A stretch of 64,000 nt of DNA, taken from positions 80,012-144,011 of the forward strand of contig CAKRXU010000003.1 in the NCBI GenBank assembly GCA_934424575.1. Direction: 5' to 3'. The translations under genes and the position numbers were made by a program. The stretch is from an uncultured Blautia sp. (GTDB lineage: Bacteria; Bacillota; Clostridia; Lachnospirales; Lachnospiraceae). The notes under the pieces are model-generated. The model was not told where the DNA came from, searched no databases, and was given only the letters and a program-made list of their open reading frames with translations. This document shows, piece after piece, positions 44,694-54,258 of the stretch (positions within the stretch are counted from its first letter, which is position 1; every line of letters begins with the position of its first letter).

Positions 44694-46667
44694 ATGATGG
44701 AGCAGACAAATAAAAAGAATATTATTAACACACGCCGGATGCTGATCCTATACGATTTGATCGTATATGCGATAGCAGCAGTACTCCTGCTGGTGATCTA
44801 CAAAGGAAACGAAAACCTTTCATCAACAGGAATACTTCAGCAGGCAGGCCTTTCCATAGTATGTATTTTTACAGCCCGGATCCTGGGTAAGATTTATCGC
44901 CAGGTATGGCGTTACGGTGGTATTCAGTGTTATATCCGCTTACTGTTTACAGATTCTGTTGCATTTGTTGCATACCTGTGTCTGGAGCTGCTATTGCCGG
45001 TTGAGAAAATCACATTCGCCAGAATGCTTTCACTGGTCAGTCTGAGTTTGCTGGGAGCATTGGCACTTCGCATGATGTACCGTTACGCATACAAATGCGG
45101 GAATCAGGACACTACCGGAGGAAGATTTCTTTCCGCTTTGTTACATACATTTGCCGGCATAGAGGCAGGCAACGAAAAAGAAACCCAGAAGATCAAAGTT
45201 GCGATCATAGGAGCCGGCCGCGTAGGGGTAAGCCTGGCAGAAGAACTTCTGAATAATGAAGGAGCTGCCTATGTACCGCGTTGCTTTATTGACATTAATC
45301 AGGAAAAGGTTGGTCGTGAGATTCATGGAATTCCAGTCTGGTCAGAAGATCAGGCAACATTTAATAAACTGACGGAATTCGAAGTGCAGGAAATCATTTT
45401 TGCAATTCCATCCATGGACGCAGATAAGAAGAAAACACTTTATGAGTACTACAAAAATGCCGGATACAAATTAAAGGTTTATGATTATCCGACAGTCTAT
45501 TCCGCAGGCGGTAAGCGCCACCTGAGAGAATTTGATATTGAAGAGCTGTTATTCCGTAAACAGTTGGTTGTTACAGATGAAAAGACCTATGACTACTACC
45601 GGGGCAAAGTGATTCTGATCACAGGCGGTGGCGGATCCATCGGTTCCGAACTTTGCCGACAGCTTGCCAAGATGAGCCCACGTAAGCTGATCATCTTGGA
45701 TATTTATGAAAACGGAGCATACGATGTTCAGCAGGAATTAAAGATTGCTTATGGAAACAAGCTGGATCTTCAGATTGAGATCTGTTCTATTACACATAAG
45801 AAAGCACTTGCGAGAGTGTTTGAGAAGCACCATCCACAGATCATCATCAATGCAGCGGCCCACAAGCATGTTCCGTTGATGGAATACAACTGTGTAGAAG
45901 CTATTTATAATAATGTGTTTGGTACCAGAAATCTTGTGGAACTGTGTGAGCAGTACCATGCAGAACGTTTTATGATGGTATCCACAGACAAGGCAGTCAA
46001 TCCAACCAACGTTATGGGTGCGACCAAGCGAATGTGTGAGATGATCGTACTGAGTGCCAGCACCCACGGCAAAGTAAAATACAGTGCAACCCGTTTCGGA
46101 AATGTCCTTGGAAGTGCAGGTTCTGTAATCCCGTTATTCAAACGCCAGATTGCCAACGGCGGTCCGGTCACTCTTACAGATAAGAGAATCATCCGCTATT
46201 TCATGACAATTCCGGAGGCTTCCCAGCTGGTACTTCAGAGTGGAGCAATGGCAAAGAATGGTGAATTGTTCGTACTGGATATGGGAAAACCGGTCAAGAT
46301 CCTGGACCTTGCAGAAAACATGATCCGCCTGTCCGGTGTACAGGGAATTGACATCATCGAAACCGGTTTGCGCCCGGGAGAAAAATTATACGAAGAACTT
46401 CTTGTCAAAACCGAAGAACTTGACAAGACGCCAAACAGCATGATATTTATTGAACGTGATACACCACTGTGTGAACAGGATATCAATACGAAACTTGCAG
46501 CACTTCAGAAAGCATGCGATGCAGGAGATGATAATGCCGCACGAGAGGCTTTACGAAAAGCAGTACCGACGTTTAGAAGACCGGAGGAAGTTAACAAAGA
46601 AGTAACATCATCAGCTGTGGCGCAAAAGCGTGCCGTAACACAGGGAACCCAAAAGGTAGCAATATAA
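44694..46667 (+). CDS. membrane NDP-sugar dehydratase/epimerase (CapD/PglF/FlaA1 type)
   Basis: A 657-residue polysaccharide biosynthesis protein. Four N-terminal membrane segments (about residues 15-130) come first. A CoA-binding-like Rossmann domain (AIIGAGRVGVSLAEEL) and a C-terminal SDR domain with ITGGGGSIGSELCRQ follow. The family motifs ...NAAAHKHVPLMEYN and STDKAVNPTNVMGATKRM are present. Related enzymes are UDP-GlcNAc 4,6-dehydratases that start synthesis of diamino or 6-deoxy sugars. AGAGAGG lies 6 nt before the first of two adjacent ATG codons. It opens the glycan locus. Confidence 0.92.
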   Translation: MMEQTNKKNIINTRRMLILYDLIVYAIAAVLLLVIYKGNENLSSTGILQQAGLSIVCIFTARILGKIYRQVWRYGGIQCYIRLLFTDSVAFVAYLCLELLLPVEKITFARMLSLVSLSLLGALALRMMYRYAYKCGNQDTTGGRFLSALLHTFAGIEAGNEKETQKIKVAIIGAGRVGVSLAEELLNNEGAAYVPRCFIDINQEKVGREIHGIPVWSEDQATFNKLTEFEVQEIIFAIPSMDADKKKTLYEYYKNAGYKLKVYDYPTVYSAGGKRHLREFDIEELLFRKQLVVTDEKTYDYYRGKVILITGGGGSIGSELCRQLAKMSPRKLIILDIYENGAYDVQQELKIAYGNKLDLQIEICSITHKKALARVFEKHHPQIIINAAAHKHVPLMEYNCVEAIYNNVFGTRNLVELCEQYHAERFMMVSTDKAVNPTNVMGATKRMCEMIVLSASTHGKVKYSATRFGNVLGSAGSVIPLFKRQIANGGPVTLTDKRIIRYFMTIPEASQLVLQSGAMAKNGELFVLDMGKPVKILDLAENMIRLSGVQGIDIIETGLRPGEKLYEELLVKTEELDKTPNSMIFIERDTPLCEQDINTKLAALQKACDAGDDNAAREALRKAVPTFRRPEEVNKEVTSSAVAQKRAVTQGTQKVAI

Positions 46668-46816
46668 AGGAAATTAGTGATTTGGTTTTATATTAGCTAT
46701 AGAAGATTTTAGATTAAAGAATAAAAAGAATTTGTAGATTAATTAACTTGAGTGTTATTAGTTACTATATGTTGTGAATTTTGATATATGTAGCAAAAAG
46801 GAGTGGAGTATAAAGA

Positions 46817-47641
46817 ATGGCTTTGAAGTTAATGTATATTACTAATCGATTAGATGTTGCATTAATTGCGGAAAAAAATGGTGTTGATAGAATTTGGATT
46901 GATTTAGAAACATTAGGAAAAGAAGAACGTCAGAAAGGTATGAATACAGTAAAGTCTCAACATTCGATAGACGATATAAAAAGAATTAAACCATTCCTTA
47001 GTGCTTCGGAAATGTTGGTGCGTATTAATCCATGGAACAAAAATTCCGAACAAGAGATTAATGCTGTTATAGATGCAGGAGCAGATATTATTATGCTTCC
47101 TATGTGGAAATCTGCTTCGGAAGTAGCAAGCTTCCTAAAAGCTGTTAATGGTAGATGTAAAACAACACTTTTACTTGAAACAAAGGAAGCAGTAGAATGT
47201 TTAGACGAAGTGCTTCAGAATGGTGGGATGGATGAAATTCATATTGGCTTGAATGATCTTCATTTATCATACGGTTTGACTTTTATGTTTGAACTTTTGG
47301 CTGATGGCACTGTAGAGAAATTAATAAAAAAGATTAAAATAAAAGAGATTCCATGTGGCTTTGGTGGTATTGCCAGATTAGGTGAAGGTGAGCTTCCGGC
47401 GGAAAAAATTATTATGGAACATTATCGTTTGGGGTCTACACGTGCAATTTTAAGTCGCAGTTTTTGTAATACAGAGATAGTTACTAAAACTTCGGATATT
47501 GAAAGAATATTCCAAAAGAATATGAAAGAACTTAGAGATTATGAGAAAACGCTTGTTGGAGAAAAAGATTTTAAAGCAAATCAGGATGCAGTTAAAGCAG
47601 TAGTAGCAAGGGTGGTTGCTGCTAAGAAAGGATGTAAATAA
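46817..47641 (+). CDS. HpcH/HpaI-family aldolase
   Basis: A 274-residue TIM-barrel aldolase/lyase of the HpcH/HpaI family, which joins or splits a 2-oxo acid (usually pyruvate) and an aldehyde using a divalent metal. LLLETKEAVE and IHIGLNDLHLSYG hold the likely metal-binding Glu and Asp. The substrate is unknown. AAAGGAGTGGAG precedes the ATG. Its stop overlaps the start of the PLP decarboxylase (TAATG). Sitting inside a glycan locus, it probably builds a small decoration rather than serving catabolism. Confidence 0.82.
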   Translation: MALKLMYITNRLDVALIAEKNGVDRIWIDLETLGKEERQKGMNTVKSQHSIDDIKRIKPFLSASEMLVRINPWNKNSEQEINAVIDAGADIIMLPMWKSASEVASFLKAVNGRCKTTLLLETKEAVECLDEVLQNGGMDEIHIGLNDLHLSYGLTFMFELLADGTVEKLIKKIKIKEIPCGFGGIARLGEGELPAEKIIMEHYRLGSTRAILSRSFCNTEIVTKTSDIERIFQKNMKELRDYEKTLVGEKDFKANQDAVKAVVARVVAAKKGCK

Positions 47642-48849
47642 TGGAAATTAATAAAAGGATTATAGCTGATCTTAAAAGAAATTATGGGGATGCTTTTTAT
47701 CTTCTTGATTCTGAACAGTTTAGAAAAAATTTTTTGGAATTGAAAGAAACATTTGCAAAAATATATCCTAATTTTAATATTGCATATTCTTATAAAACGA
47801 ATTATACACCTAAGTTGTGTAAAATTGTAAATGAACTCGGCGGATATGCGGAAGTTGTATCTGAAATGGAAGCGGAGCTTGCAGTAAAATGTGGTGTAAA
47901 ACCTAATCGCATTATTTGGAATGGACCTATTAAGAATTTGGAAAAACTTCAGGAGTATCTTCTTATGGGGGTTACTGTCAATATTGATTCTATAAGCGAA
48001 GCGGAATATATTAAAAGTCTTGCAGGGAATACGGACAAAACTCTTAATGTTGGTATTCGTTGTAATTATGATGTTTATGATGGTGTGTTATCAAGATTTG
48101 GATTTGATATTGATAGTGATGATTTTGGTAAGGTTCTGGATATCGTGATGAATACAACAAATCTTCATCTTGTGAATTTTCAGTGCCATTTTGCAAAGAG
48201 ACAAGTTGAGTATTGGCCAGCAAGAGCAAAAGGAATGATAGCTGTTCTTGATAAAGTGGGTATCATTCCTGAGAGAATTGATATTGGTGGCGGCTTGTTT
48301 GGAAAGATGGCAGATTCTCTTAAGAGGCAGTTTACATTTGAAATTCCTGATTATGAAGCTTATGCGGAATCAGCTGCTACAGTATTTGCTGAGTTTTTTA
48401 AAGATAAAAATAAAAAGCCAGAACTTTTGATTGAACCAGGATCAGCTGTTGTTGGCGATTGTATGAAATTCGTTGGGACTGTTAAAACTATTAAGAATAT
48501 TAGAGGTAAATATATTGCATCTGTTCTTGGAAGTCAGAAAAATATTAGTATGAGTGGTATTAATCCGCCAATGGAAGTGCTTCATATGGGTGGAGAATTA
48601 AAAGAATACAAGGATTTGGACATGGTCGGTTTTACATGTATTGAGGGAGATGTCCTTTATAAGAATTTTAATGGAAAACTTGCAGTAGAGGATTCGATTA
48701 TGATTAGCAATTGTGGTTCTTATTCACTTGTTATGAAACCACCGTTTATTCTTCCAAATTTTCCAGTGTTAGATATTTGTGAGGATAAAATTGAGGTAAT
48801 AAAAAGAGCAGAAACTTTTGATGATATTTTTCATACCTTCAATTTTTAA
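47641..48849 (+). CDS. PLP-dependent decarboxylase (LysA/ornithine decarboxylase fold)
   Basis: A 402-residue fold-III PLP enzyme. Lys52 in IAYSYKTNYTP is the likely Schiff-base lysine. Other family blocks are NFQCHFAKRQ, IDIGGGLFG, IEPGSAVVGD and the C-terminal CIEGDVLYKNF with SNCGSY. Relatives decarboxylate diaminopimelate, ornithine or carboxynorspermidine. It is overlapped by the upstream aldolase gene. It may make the amine of an unusual glycan substituent. It is not likely to be the housekeeping LysA, given its position. Confidence 0.82.
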   Translation: MEINKRIIADLKRNYGDAFYLLDSEQFRKNFLELKETFAKIYPNFNIAYSYKTNYTPKLCKIVNELGGYAEVVSEMEAELAVKCGVKPNRIIWNGPIKNLEKLQEYLLMGVTVNIDSISEAEYIKSLAGNTDKTLNVGIRCNYDVYDGVLSRFGFDIDSDDFGKVLDIVMNTTNLHLVNFQCHFAKRQVEYWPARAKGMIAVLDKVGIIPERIDIGGGLFGKMADSLKRQFTFEIPDYEAYAESAATVFAEFFKDKNKKPELLIEPGSAVVGDCMKFVGTVKTIKNIRGKYIASVLGSQKNISMSGINPPMEVLHMGGELKEYKDLDMVGFTCIEGDVLYKNFNGKLAVEDSIMISNCGSYSLVMKPPFILPNFPVLDICEDKIEVIKRAETFDDIFHTFNF

Positions 48850-48865
48850 TCTGTGAGGGAAAGCG

Positions 48866-49561
48866 ATGAAAAGAATAAGTTTGGGAATAAAAAGAATATT
48901 TGATGTAGTTTCTTCTGGGATTCTCATTATTTTACTTACTCCAGTATGGATTGGTATATCGATAGCGATAAAGAAAGATTCGAAAGGACCTATATTTTTT
49001 AAACAAGGCAGAAGGACCAAAGAGGGGAAAGTATTTCAGATGTATAAGTTTCGTTCTATGGTGGTTAATGCCGAAAAAATGGGAGCAGGTTTGTTTAATT
49101 ATGAGAATGATCCCCGTGTTACAAAGGTAGGAAGAAAATTAAGAGATAGCAGTTTAGATGAATTACCGCAGTTATTTAATATCTTTAAAGGTGATATGTC
49201 GGTAGTTGGACCTAGACCATGTGTTACTTATGAGTTGGGCGATTTTGATACGCTCAATAAGAAATATAAAAAGAGATTTCAAGTTAAAGCAGGATTGACA
49301 GGATTGGCTCAGATCAAAGGAAGAAATGATATTTCTTGGGATGAAAAGGTTACATACGATAATGAATATGTGGACATGTTTAATAAATATGGTTTTTTAG
49401 CTGACATAAAAATTGGAATTGAGTCTATTTTTAAGGCGTTTAAGCATGAGAAAATTTATGAAAATAAAATGGATGAATCTATGAATGATGAAGAAGCAGC
49501 GAAGGCTGAAGAGGCTGAAATCATAAGAGTAGCTCATCTTCCAGACGAAGAGTATGAATAA
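48866..49561 (+). CDS. initiating sugar transferase (undecaprenyl-phosphate type)
   Basis: A 231-residue bacterial sugar transferase (PF02397) with one N-terminal membrane segment (SSGILIILLTPVWIGISIAI). The catalytic core has GPIFFKQGRRTKEGKVF, YKFRSM, DSSLDELPQLFNIFKGDMS and VGPRP. It attaches the first sugar phosphate of the repeat unit to the lipid carrier. The last 30 residues form an unusual acidic tail (DESMNDEEAAKAEEAE). It differs from the larger transferase at 30362. Confidence 0.92.
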   Translation: MKRISLGIKRIFDVVSSGILIILLTPVWIGISIAIKKDSKGPIFFKQGRRTKEGKVFQMYKFRSMVVNAEKMGAGLFNYENDPRVTKVGRKLRDSSLDELPQLFNIFKGDMSVVGPRPCVTYELGDFDTLNKKYKKRFQVKAGLTGLAQIKGRNDISWDEKVTYDNEYVDMFNKYGFLADIKIGIESIFKAFKHEKIYENKMDESMNDEEAAKAEEAEIIRVAHLPDEEYE

Positions 49562-49593
49562 AATAGAACAAAAATAGTATTGGAGAAATTAAT

Positions 49594-50520
49594 ATGAAAT
49601 ATGACATTGCAAATAGAAGAATTTGGTTTAAGGGAGAAATTCTTAATGTTAATGATGCAAAAATTAATATTTTGGCACCGACATCACAGTTTGGTCTGAA
49701 TGTGTTTGAAGGCATTCCGTGTTATTGGAATGAGGAAGAAAAACAGCTATATGCGTTTAGATTGGATGATCATTATGAGAGATTACTTAGATCTGCAAAA
49801 CTTATTCAGCTTGATTGCCAATATACTAAGGAAGATTTTACTAAAGCTTTTATCGAAGTGATTAAGGCTAATGAGTATGATGAGAATCTTTCTGTCCGTC
49901 AGACATTATTTGTAGATGGCTTTGGCTCTTGGGGATCTGATGGCCCGGTGGATATGTTTGTTGCACCAATCCCAAGGGGAAGAACGAGTGCGGAATATAA
50001 CAAGAAGGGATTGAACGTTTGTGTCACTTCTTGGAGAAGAATTAGTGATGAAACATTGTCACCCAGAATCAAGTGTGGTGCTAACTATATTAATAGTCGT
50101 GTTGGACAGAGAGAAGCATTACGTAATGGATATGATACATGTCTTTTCCTAAATGAAGCTGGGAAAGTTTCAGAAGGACCTGGATCTTGCTTCTTTATTA
50201 TTAAGAATAAGACAGTGATCACCCCACAGCTTACAGATAGTGTTCTTGAAAGTATTACAAGAGATACGGTAATTAAAATTGCTGAGAGTAAGGGTTTAAA
50301 AATTATTGAGCGAACCATAGATAGAACAGAACTTTATACAGCGGATGAGGCATTCCTTTGTGGGTCAGCAATGGAAATGACTCCAGTGTTGAGTATTGAT
50401 AAGTATGTGCTTAATAATGGTCAAACAGGAAAAATAACAAAGGATCTTCATATGACATACTTAGATGTTGTTAGAGGAAAAAGTGATAAATTTAAAAATT
50501 GGGTGACACCAATTTATTAA
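49594..50520 (+). CDS. class IV PLP aminotransferase (branched-chain/D-amino acid type)
   Basis: A 308-residue fold-IV aminotransferase. The N-terminal block SQFGLNVFEGIPCYW and the catalytic lysine context LSPRIKCGANYINS are typical of the IlvE group. NEAGKVSEGPGSCFFII binds the cofactor phosphate, and EAFLCGSAMEMTPV is also conserved. It would aminate a 2-oxo acid. Next to an aldolase and an amino-acid decarboxylase in a glycan locus, its substrate may be the aldol product rather than a branched-chain oxo acid. Confidence 0.85.
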   Translation: MKYDIANRRIWFKGEILNVNDAKINILAPTSQFGLNVFEGIPCYWNEEEKQLYAFRLDDHYERLLRSAKLIQLDCQYTKEDFTKAFIEVIKANEYDENLSVRQTLFVDGFGSWGSDGPVDMFVAPIPRGRTSAEYNKKGLNVCVTSWRRISDETLSPRIKCGANYINSRVGQREALRNGYDTCLFLNEAGKVSEGPGSCFFIIKNKTVITPQLTDSVLESITRDTVIKIAESKGLKIIERTIDRTELYTADEAFLCGSAMEMTPVLSIDKYVLNNGQTGKITKDLHMTYLDVVRGKSDKFKNWVTPIY

Positions 50521-50537
50521 TGAATTAGGAGACTTGT

Positions 50538-51305
50538 ATGGAAAGGCAGTATGTTAAAGATAGAGTATCGGTTATTACACCGGTGTATAATGTTGAAAGA
50601 TATATAGAAGCAACATTGGAGTCTGTGTTTGCACAGACTTATAAGGATATTGAAATAGTACTGGTGGATGATTGTTCAAAAGATAGGTCTGCTGAACTTA
50701 TTGCTAAGTATAAAAAAAATCATTCTGAAATTGTGTATTTTCTTCAACCGAAAAATATGGGGGCTGGGGCTGCGAGAAATAAAGCTTTAGAGCTTGCCAG
50801 TGGTCAGTATGTAGCCTTTTTGGATAGTGATGATTTATGGATGCCAGAAAAGACTAAAAAACAGATTGCACTTATGAAAAGGAAAGAGAGTCCATTTTCA
50901 TATACAGCAATTGAAATGATTGATCAAAAGGGGAAGACTATTAAGAGTAAAAGAAAGCTAAAAGAAACTTGTGATTATGGATATCTTCTTCATAATACAA
51001 TTATTGCTACTTCATCTGTAATAATAGATAGAACAGTGTTGGGGGATTTTAGAATGCCGCTTAGAAGAGGTGGGCAGGATTATGCAACATGGTTAAGTTT
51101 ATTGAGAAATGGAACAGTAGCTTATGGAATAAACGAGGGATTAGTTAAATATAGGGTGGGTAGTAACTCACTATCATCAAATAAATTTAAAAGCATTAAA
51201 CAGGTTTGGGAAATACAGACTCAAGATGAACATATAAATAAGATTTTTGCTGCTTTTCACGTAGGTTGTTTTGCATTTAATGCAGCTAAGAAATATTTTT
51301 TATGA
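50538..51305 (+). CDS. family 2 glycosyltransferase
   Basis: A 255-residue GT-A glycosyltransferase. The nucleotide-sugar binding N-terminus is VSVITPVYNVERYIEATLES. The DD motif VLVDDCSKDRS and the metal-binding YVAFLDSDDLWMPEK (DxD) are visible. RRGGQDYATWLSLL holds the likely catalytic acidic residue. It adds a sugar to the lipid-linked repeat unit on the inner membrane face. The sugar is not predictable. Confidence 0.9.
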   Translation: MERQYVKDRVSVITPVYNVERYIEATLESVFAQTYKDIEIVLVDDCSKDRSAELIAKYKKNHSEIVYFLQPKNMGAGAARNKALELASGQYVAFLDSDDLWMPEKTKKQIALMKRKESPFSYTAIEMIDQKGKTIKSKRKLKETCDYGYLLHNTIIATSSVIIDRTVLGDFRMPLRRGGQDYATWLSLLRNGTVAYGINEGLVKYRVGSNSLSSNKFKSIKQVWEIQTQDEHINKIFAAFHVGCFAFNAAKKYFL

Positions 51306-51314
51306 GGTATAGTT

Positions 51315-52343
51315 ATGAGTAGGGTTGCTGTCATTGGCCATTTTGGTATAGGATTAGATCTCGCCAACGGTCAGACTATTAAAACAAAAATTGTTACTGA
51401 AGAAGTAGAAAAGTATTGCAAAGAAAAAGCGGTGATTATTGATACTCATGGTGGAATCAGGGCAATTATTCCAGTTATTATTGGTTCTATAAAATCTCTT
51501 GTACAATGTGAGAATGTTATTTTAATGCTTACAGAGAATGGTCTAAAGGTAAGTGTACCAGTTTTATTTTTATTTAATAAATTTTTTCATAGAAGATTAC
51601 ATTATGTTGTTGTTGGGGGATGGCTTCCAGAATTTTTAAAAAAGCAACAAAAATTAGTTGAAATGCTGAAATCATTTCACATGATCTATGTGGAAACATA
51701 TAATATGAAAAAATTATTGGAAGAGATGGGATTTGGTAATATTGTGGTTATGCCAAATTGTAAAAGTTTGAAAATAGTGCAAGAACCAGAAAAATGTACG
51801 AAACCTTATAAGTTATGTACTTTTTCTAGAGTTATGAAAGAAAAAGGAATAGAAGATGCTGTAAATGCTGTTATTTCTGCGAATAAACAACTTGGAAAAG
51901 AAATATATCATTTGGATATTTATGGACAAATTGATTCAAAACAAGTAGAGTGGTTTGAAAAGCTAAAAAAAAGTTTTCCAAGGTATATAAAGTATTGTGG
52001 ACTTATTAAATTTGATCAGAGTGTGGAAACACTTAAAACATATTTTGCTTTATTATTTCCAACATATTACATAGGTGAGGGATTTGCCGGAACAGCAATA
52101 GATGCATTTTCAGCAGGAGTTCCAGTTTTAGCTAGTGATTGGAAATATAATAATGAGGTAATTAAGGAAGGTATTAATGGAGGATTATTTGAAGCCCAAA
52201 ATGTAGAAGGGCTAGCAATGCGTCTTATTGATATAGCAAAAAATCCGAGACCATGGTTATTAATGAGAGAACAGTGCATTATTGATGCACATATCTATAA
52301 ACCAGAAAATGTTATGAGAGTATTATTAAAGCAATTAATATGA
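51315..52343 (+). CDS. GT-B glycosyltransferase (family 4-like)
   Basis: A 342-residue GT-B glycosyltransferase. The C-terminal half has the typical CTFSRVMKEKGIEDAVNAV strand-helix. The nucleotide-binding EX7E-like region lies in FPTYYIGEGFAGTAIDAFSA and SDWKYNNEVI. GGLFEAQNVEGLAMRL follows. The N-terminal half is divergent. The next gene overlaps or abuts its stop. Acceptor and donor are unknown. Confidence 0.85.
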   Translation: MSRVAVIGHFGIGLDLANGQTIKTKIVTEEVEKYCKEKAVIIDTHGGIRAIIPVIIGSIKSLVQCENVILMLTENGLKVSVPVLFLFNKFFHRRLHYVVVGGWLPEFLKKQQKLVEMLKSFHMIYVETYNMKKLLEEMGFGNIVVMPNCKSLKIVQEPEKCTKPYKLCTFSRVMKEKGIEDAVNAVISANKQLGKEIYHLDIYGQIDSKQVEWFEKLKKSFPRYIKYCGLIKFDQSVETLKTYFALLFPTYYIGEGFAGTAIDAFSAGVPVLASDWKYNNEVIKEGINGGLFEAQNVEGLAMRLIDIAKNPRPWLLMREQCIIDAHIYKPENVMRVLLKQLI

Positions 52344-52357
52344 TATTGGAGAGAAAA

Positions 52358-53263
52358 ATGGGAGTTAGCTTATATAAGATAAAAAAATGGACAAAAATGT
52401 TAACAGGAAATAGTATTTCTCACGTGAATCAAGGTATCGGAAAGATATATTCTGTTGATAAAATAAAAGGTTATTATAATGATCTTACAGAGAAAGTTAT
52501 AAAAAGAGAAGATTTAGGAAATAAAGTTCCGATGTCCAGTGTTGACACAGGAGAAATAATTTATTTTCCGATTGAAATTTTTCAGTATGGATTAGGTGCG
52601 TATGATTTATTTCTTTTAAATAATGATAAAAAAATGCTTAAAAAAGTTAGAGCTGCTTCAGAGTGGGCGGTAGATAATCAACAAGCAGATGGTAGTTGGA
52701 TTACATTTACCTATGAGAATCCGGAGCATCCATATTCATCTATGGCTCAGGGCGAAGGTATATCGCTTTTGCTTAGGGCATATTTAGAATTTAAAGATGA
52801 AAAATATATAAGCGCAGTAAAAAAGGCTGTTAAATTTATGCTTTTACCGCTCGAAAAAGGTGGAACAACCAAATACGATGGAAATGATGTATATTTTTAT
52901 GAGTGTACAGAGGATCCTTTAATTTTGAATGGTTGGATATTTTCCTTATGGGGAGTCATGGATTATTGCAAGTTTTTTCAAGATCCAGAGATAAAAGATA
53001 TTTTGGATAGAACACTAGGAACTCTGAAACGAAGATTACCGGATTTCGACATTGGTTATTGGAGTATGTATGAGGATGGTATGAGGATATGTAGTCCTTT
53101 TTATCATAAGTTGCATATCGCGCAGCTTAATGTAATGTATGAATTGACAGATTCAGACATATATAAAGTATACGCGGATAAATTTTTAAAGTATCAAAAT
53201 GATGGACTCAATAGAAAAAGAGCTTTTGTGAAAAAAGCAATGCAAAAACTGCTTAAGGAATAA
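52358..53263 (+). CDS. D-glucuronyl C5-epimerase C-terminal-domain protein
   Basis: A 301-residue protein matching the C5-epim_C domain (PF06662) of heparosan/heparan glucuronyl C5-epimerases, which invert glucuronic to iduronic acid in polymers. Conserved blocks are PYSSMAQGEGISLLLRAY, PLILNGWIFSLWGVMDYC, DFDIGYWSMYEDG and SPFYHKLHIAQL. No signal peptide is clear, so it may act inside the cell. TGGAGAG places the start at this ATG; an ATG 18 nt earlier overlaps the previous stop. It could act on a hexuronic acid or another sugar of this glycan. Confidence 0.8.
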   Translation: MGVSLYKIKKWTKMLTGNSISHVNQGIGKIYSVDKIKGYYNDLTEKVIKREDLGNKVPMSSVDTGEIIYFPIEIFQYGLGAYDLFLLNNDKKMLKKVRAASEWAVDNQQADGSWITFTYENPEHPYSSMAQGEGISLLLRAYLEFKDEKYISAVKKAVKFMLLPLEKGGTTKYDGNDVYFYECTEDPLILNGWIFSLWGVMDYCKFFQDPEIKDILDRTLGTLKRRLPDFDIGYWSMYEDGMRICSPFYHKLHIAQLNVMYELTDSDIYKVYADKFLKYQNDGLNRKRAFVKKAMQKLLKE

Positions 53264-53271
53264 AGGTGTAT

Positions 53272-54258
53272 ATGAGAAAAGCGTGTATTTATATAAATTA
53301 TAATAATATTGTAGTATTACAGGATTATCTGGATGTTGTGAAAAGATCTCTGGAAAATATAGGATTTACTTGCGAATATGTTAAAGAATTGGCTGGCGTT
53401 CATCGTGATACTCTAGTGGTCTATCCTATGGCAATAGATGCTTTTAAATATTATTTAAAGGGGTATTGTAATTTTGCAATTTGGCAACAGGGAGCTACGG
53501 CAGATGAGTCATATTTGAGAAATAAAAGTTCGTTAAGATTTAATATTTTGAATAGTATTGATGTCTTTTGTATGAAACGTGCAAAATTTATTCTTTATGT
53601 ATCAGATTTTATGAAATGTCATTATGAATCATTAGCCAAAAGGGACTTTTCTTCAAAATCGTATGTAATGCCATGTTTTAATGAGTCCTTAGATTCGAGG
53701 GTATTTATTGATAAAGATTATTCGCGAAGGGTTTTTACTTATGTAGGTTCATTAGATTTATGGCAGTGTTTTGAGGAAACTGCGGAGATTTATGCAAGGA
53801 TTGAGCATCAAGTTAAAAATACCTATTTTAAAGTATTAACTTTTCAAGAAGAGTTGGCAAAAGATATTATTAGGCAAAAGAAAATTAAAAATTATGAAGT
53901 TAAACAAGTTCCTAAGAATCAAGTTAAGAAAGAATTGCAAGATTGTACATATGGATTTATTATTCGTAAAGATAATATGGTTAATAGGGTGGCCACGCCA
54001 ACGAAAATTTCCTCATATCTTGCAGCAGGTGTAATTCCAATTTATAGTGATTGTTTAATTGATTTTGCAAGTGTTTCAAAAGATTATGACTGCGCATATT
54101 GTATAAATAATGGAAAAATAGAAGAATTAATAGAATATGTTTTAGCGGTTCATGATAAAGATAAAATTCAAAATGAAATAGAATTTTTATTTGATACGTA
54201 TTATTCAAAAACGAAACATGAAAAATCATTAACTGAATTATTAGGACGAGTATTATGA
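53272..54258 (+). CDS. probable glycosyltransferase (GT-B type)
   Basis: A 328-residue cytosolic protein with the layout of a GT-B transferase. The N-terminal half is divergent (WQQGATADESYLRNK). The C-terminal half carries FTYVGSLDLWQCFEETAEIY, LTFQEELAKDI and TPTKISSYLAAGVIPIYSD, the usual donor-binding pattern. The start is the ATG after AAGGTG; a GTG 6 nt earlier lies in the ribosome binding site. The next gene overlaps its stop by four bases. Confidence 0.75.
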   Translation: MRKACIYINYNNIVVLQDYLDVVKRSLENIGFTCEYVKELAGVHRDTLVVYPMAIDAFKYYLKGYCNFAIWQQGATADESYLRNKSSLRFNILNSIDVFCMKRAKFILYVSDFMKCHYESLAKRDFSSKSYVMPCFNESLDSRVFIDKDYSRRVFTYVGSLDLWQCFEETAEIYARIEHQVKNTYFKVLTFQEELAKDIIRQKKIKNYEVKQVPKNQVKKELQDCTYGFIIRKDNMVNRVATPTKISSYLAAGVIPIYSDCLIDFASVSKDYDCAYCINNGKIEELIEYVLAVHDKDKIQNEIEFLFDTYYSKTKHEKSLTELLGRVL

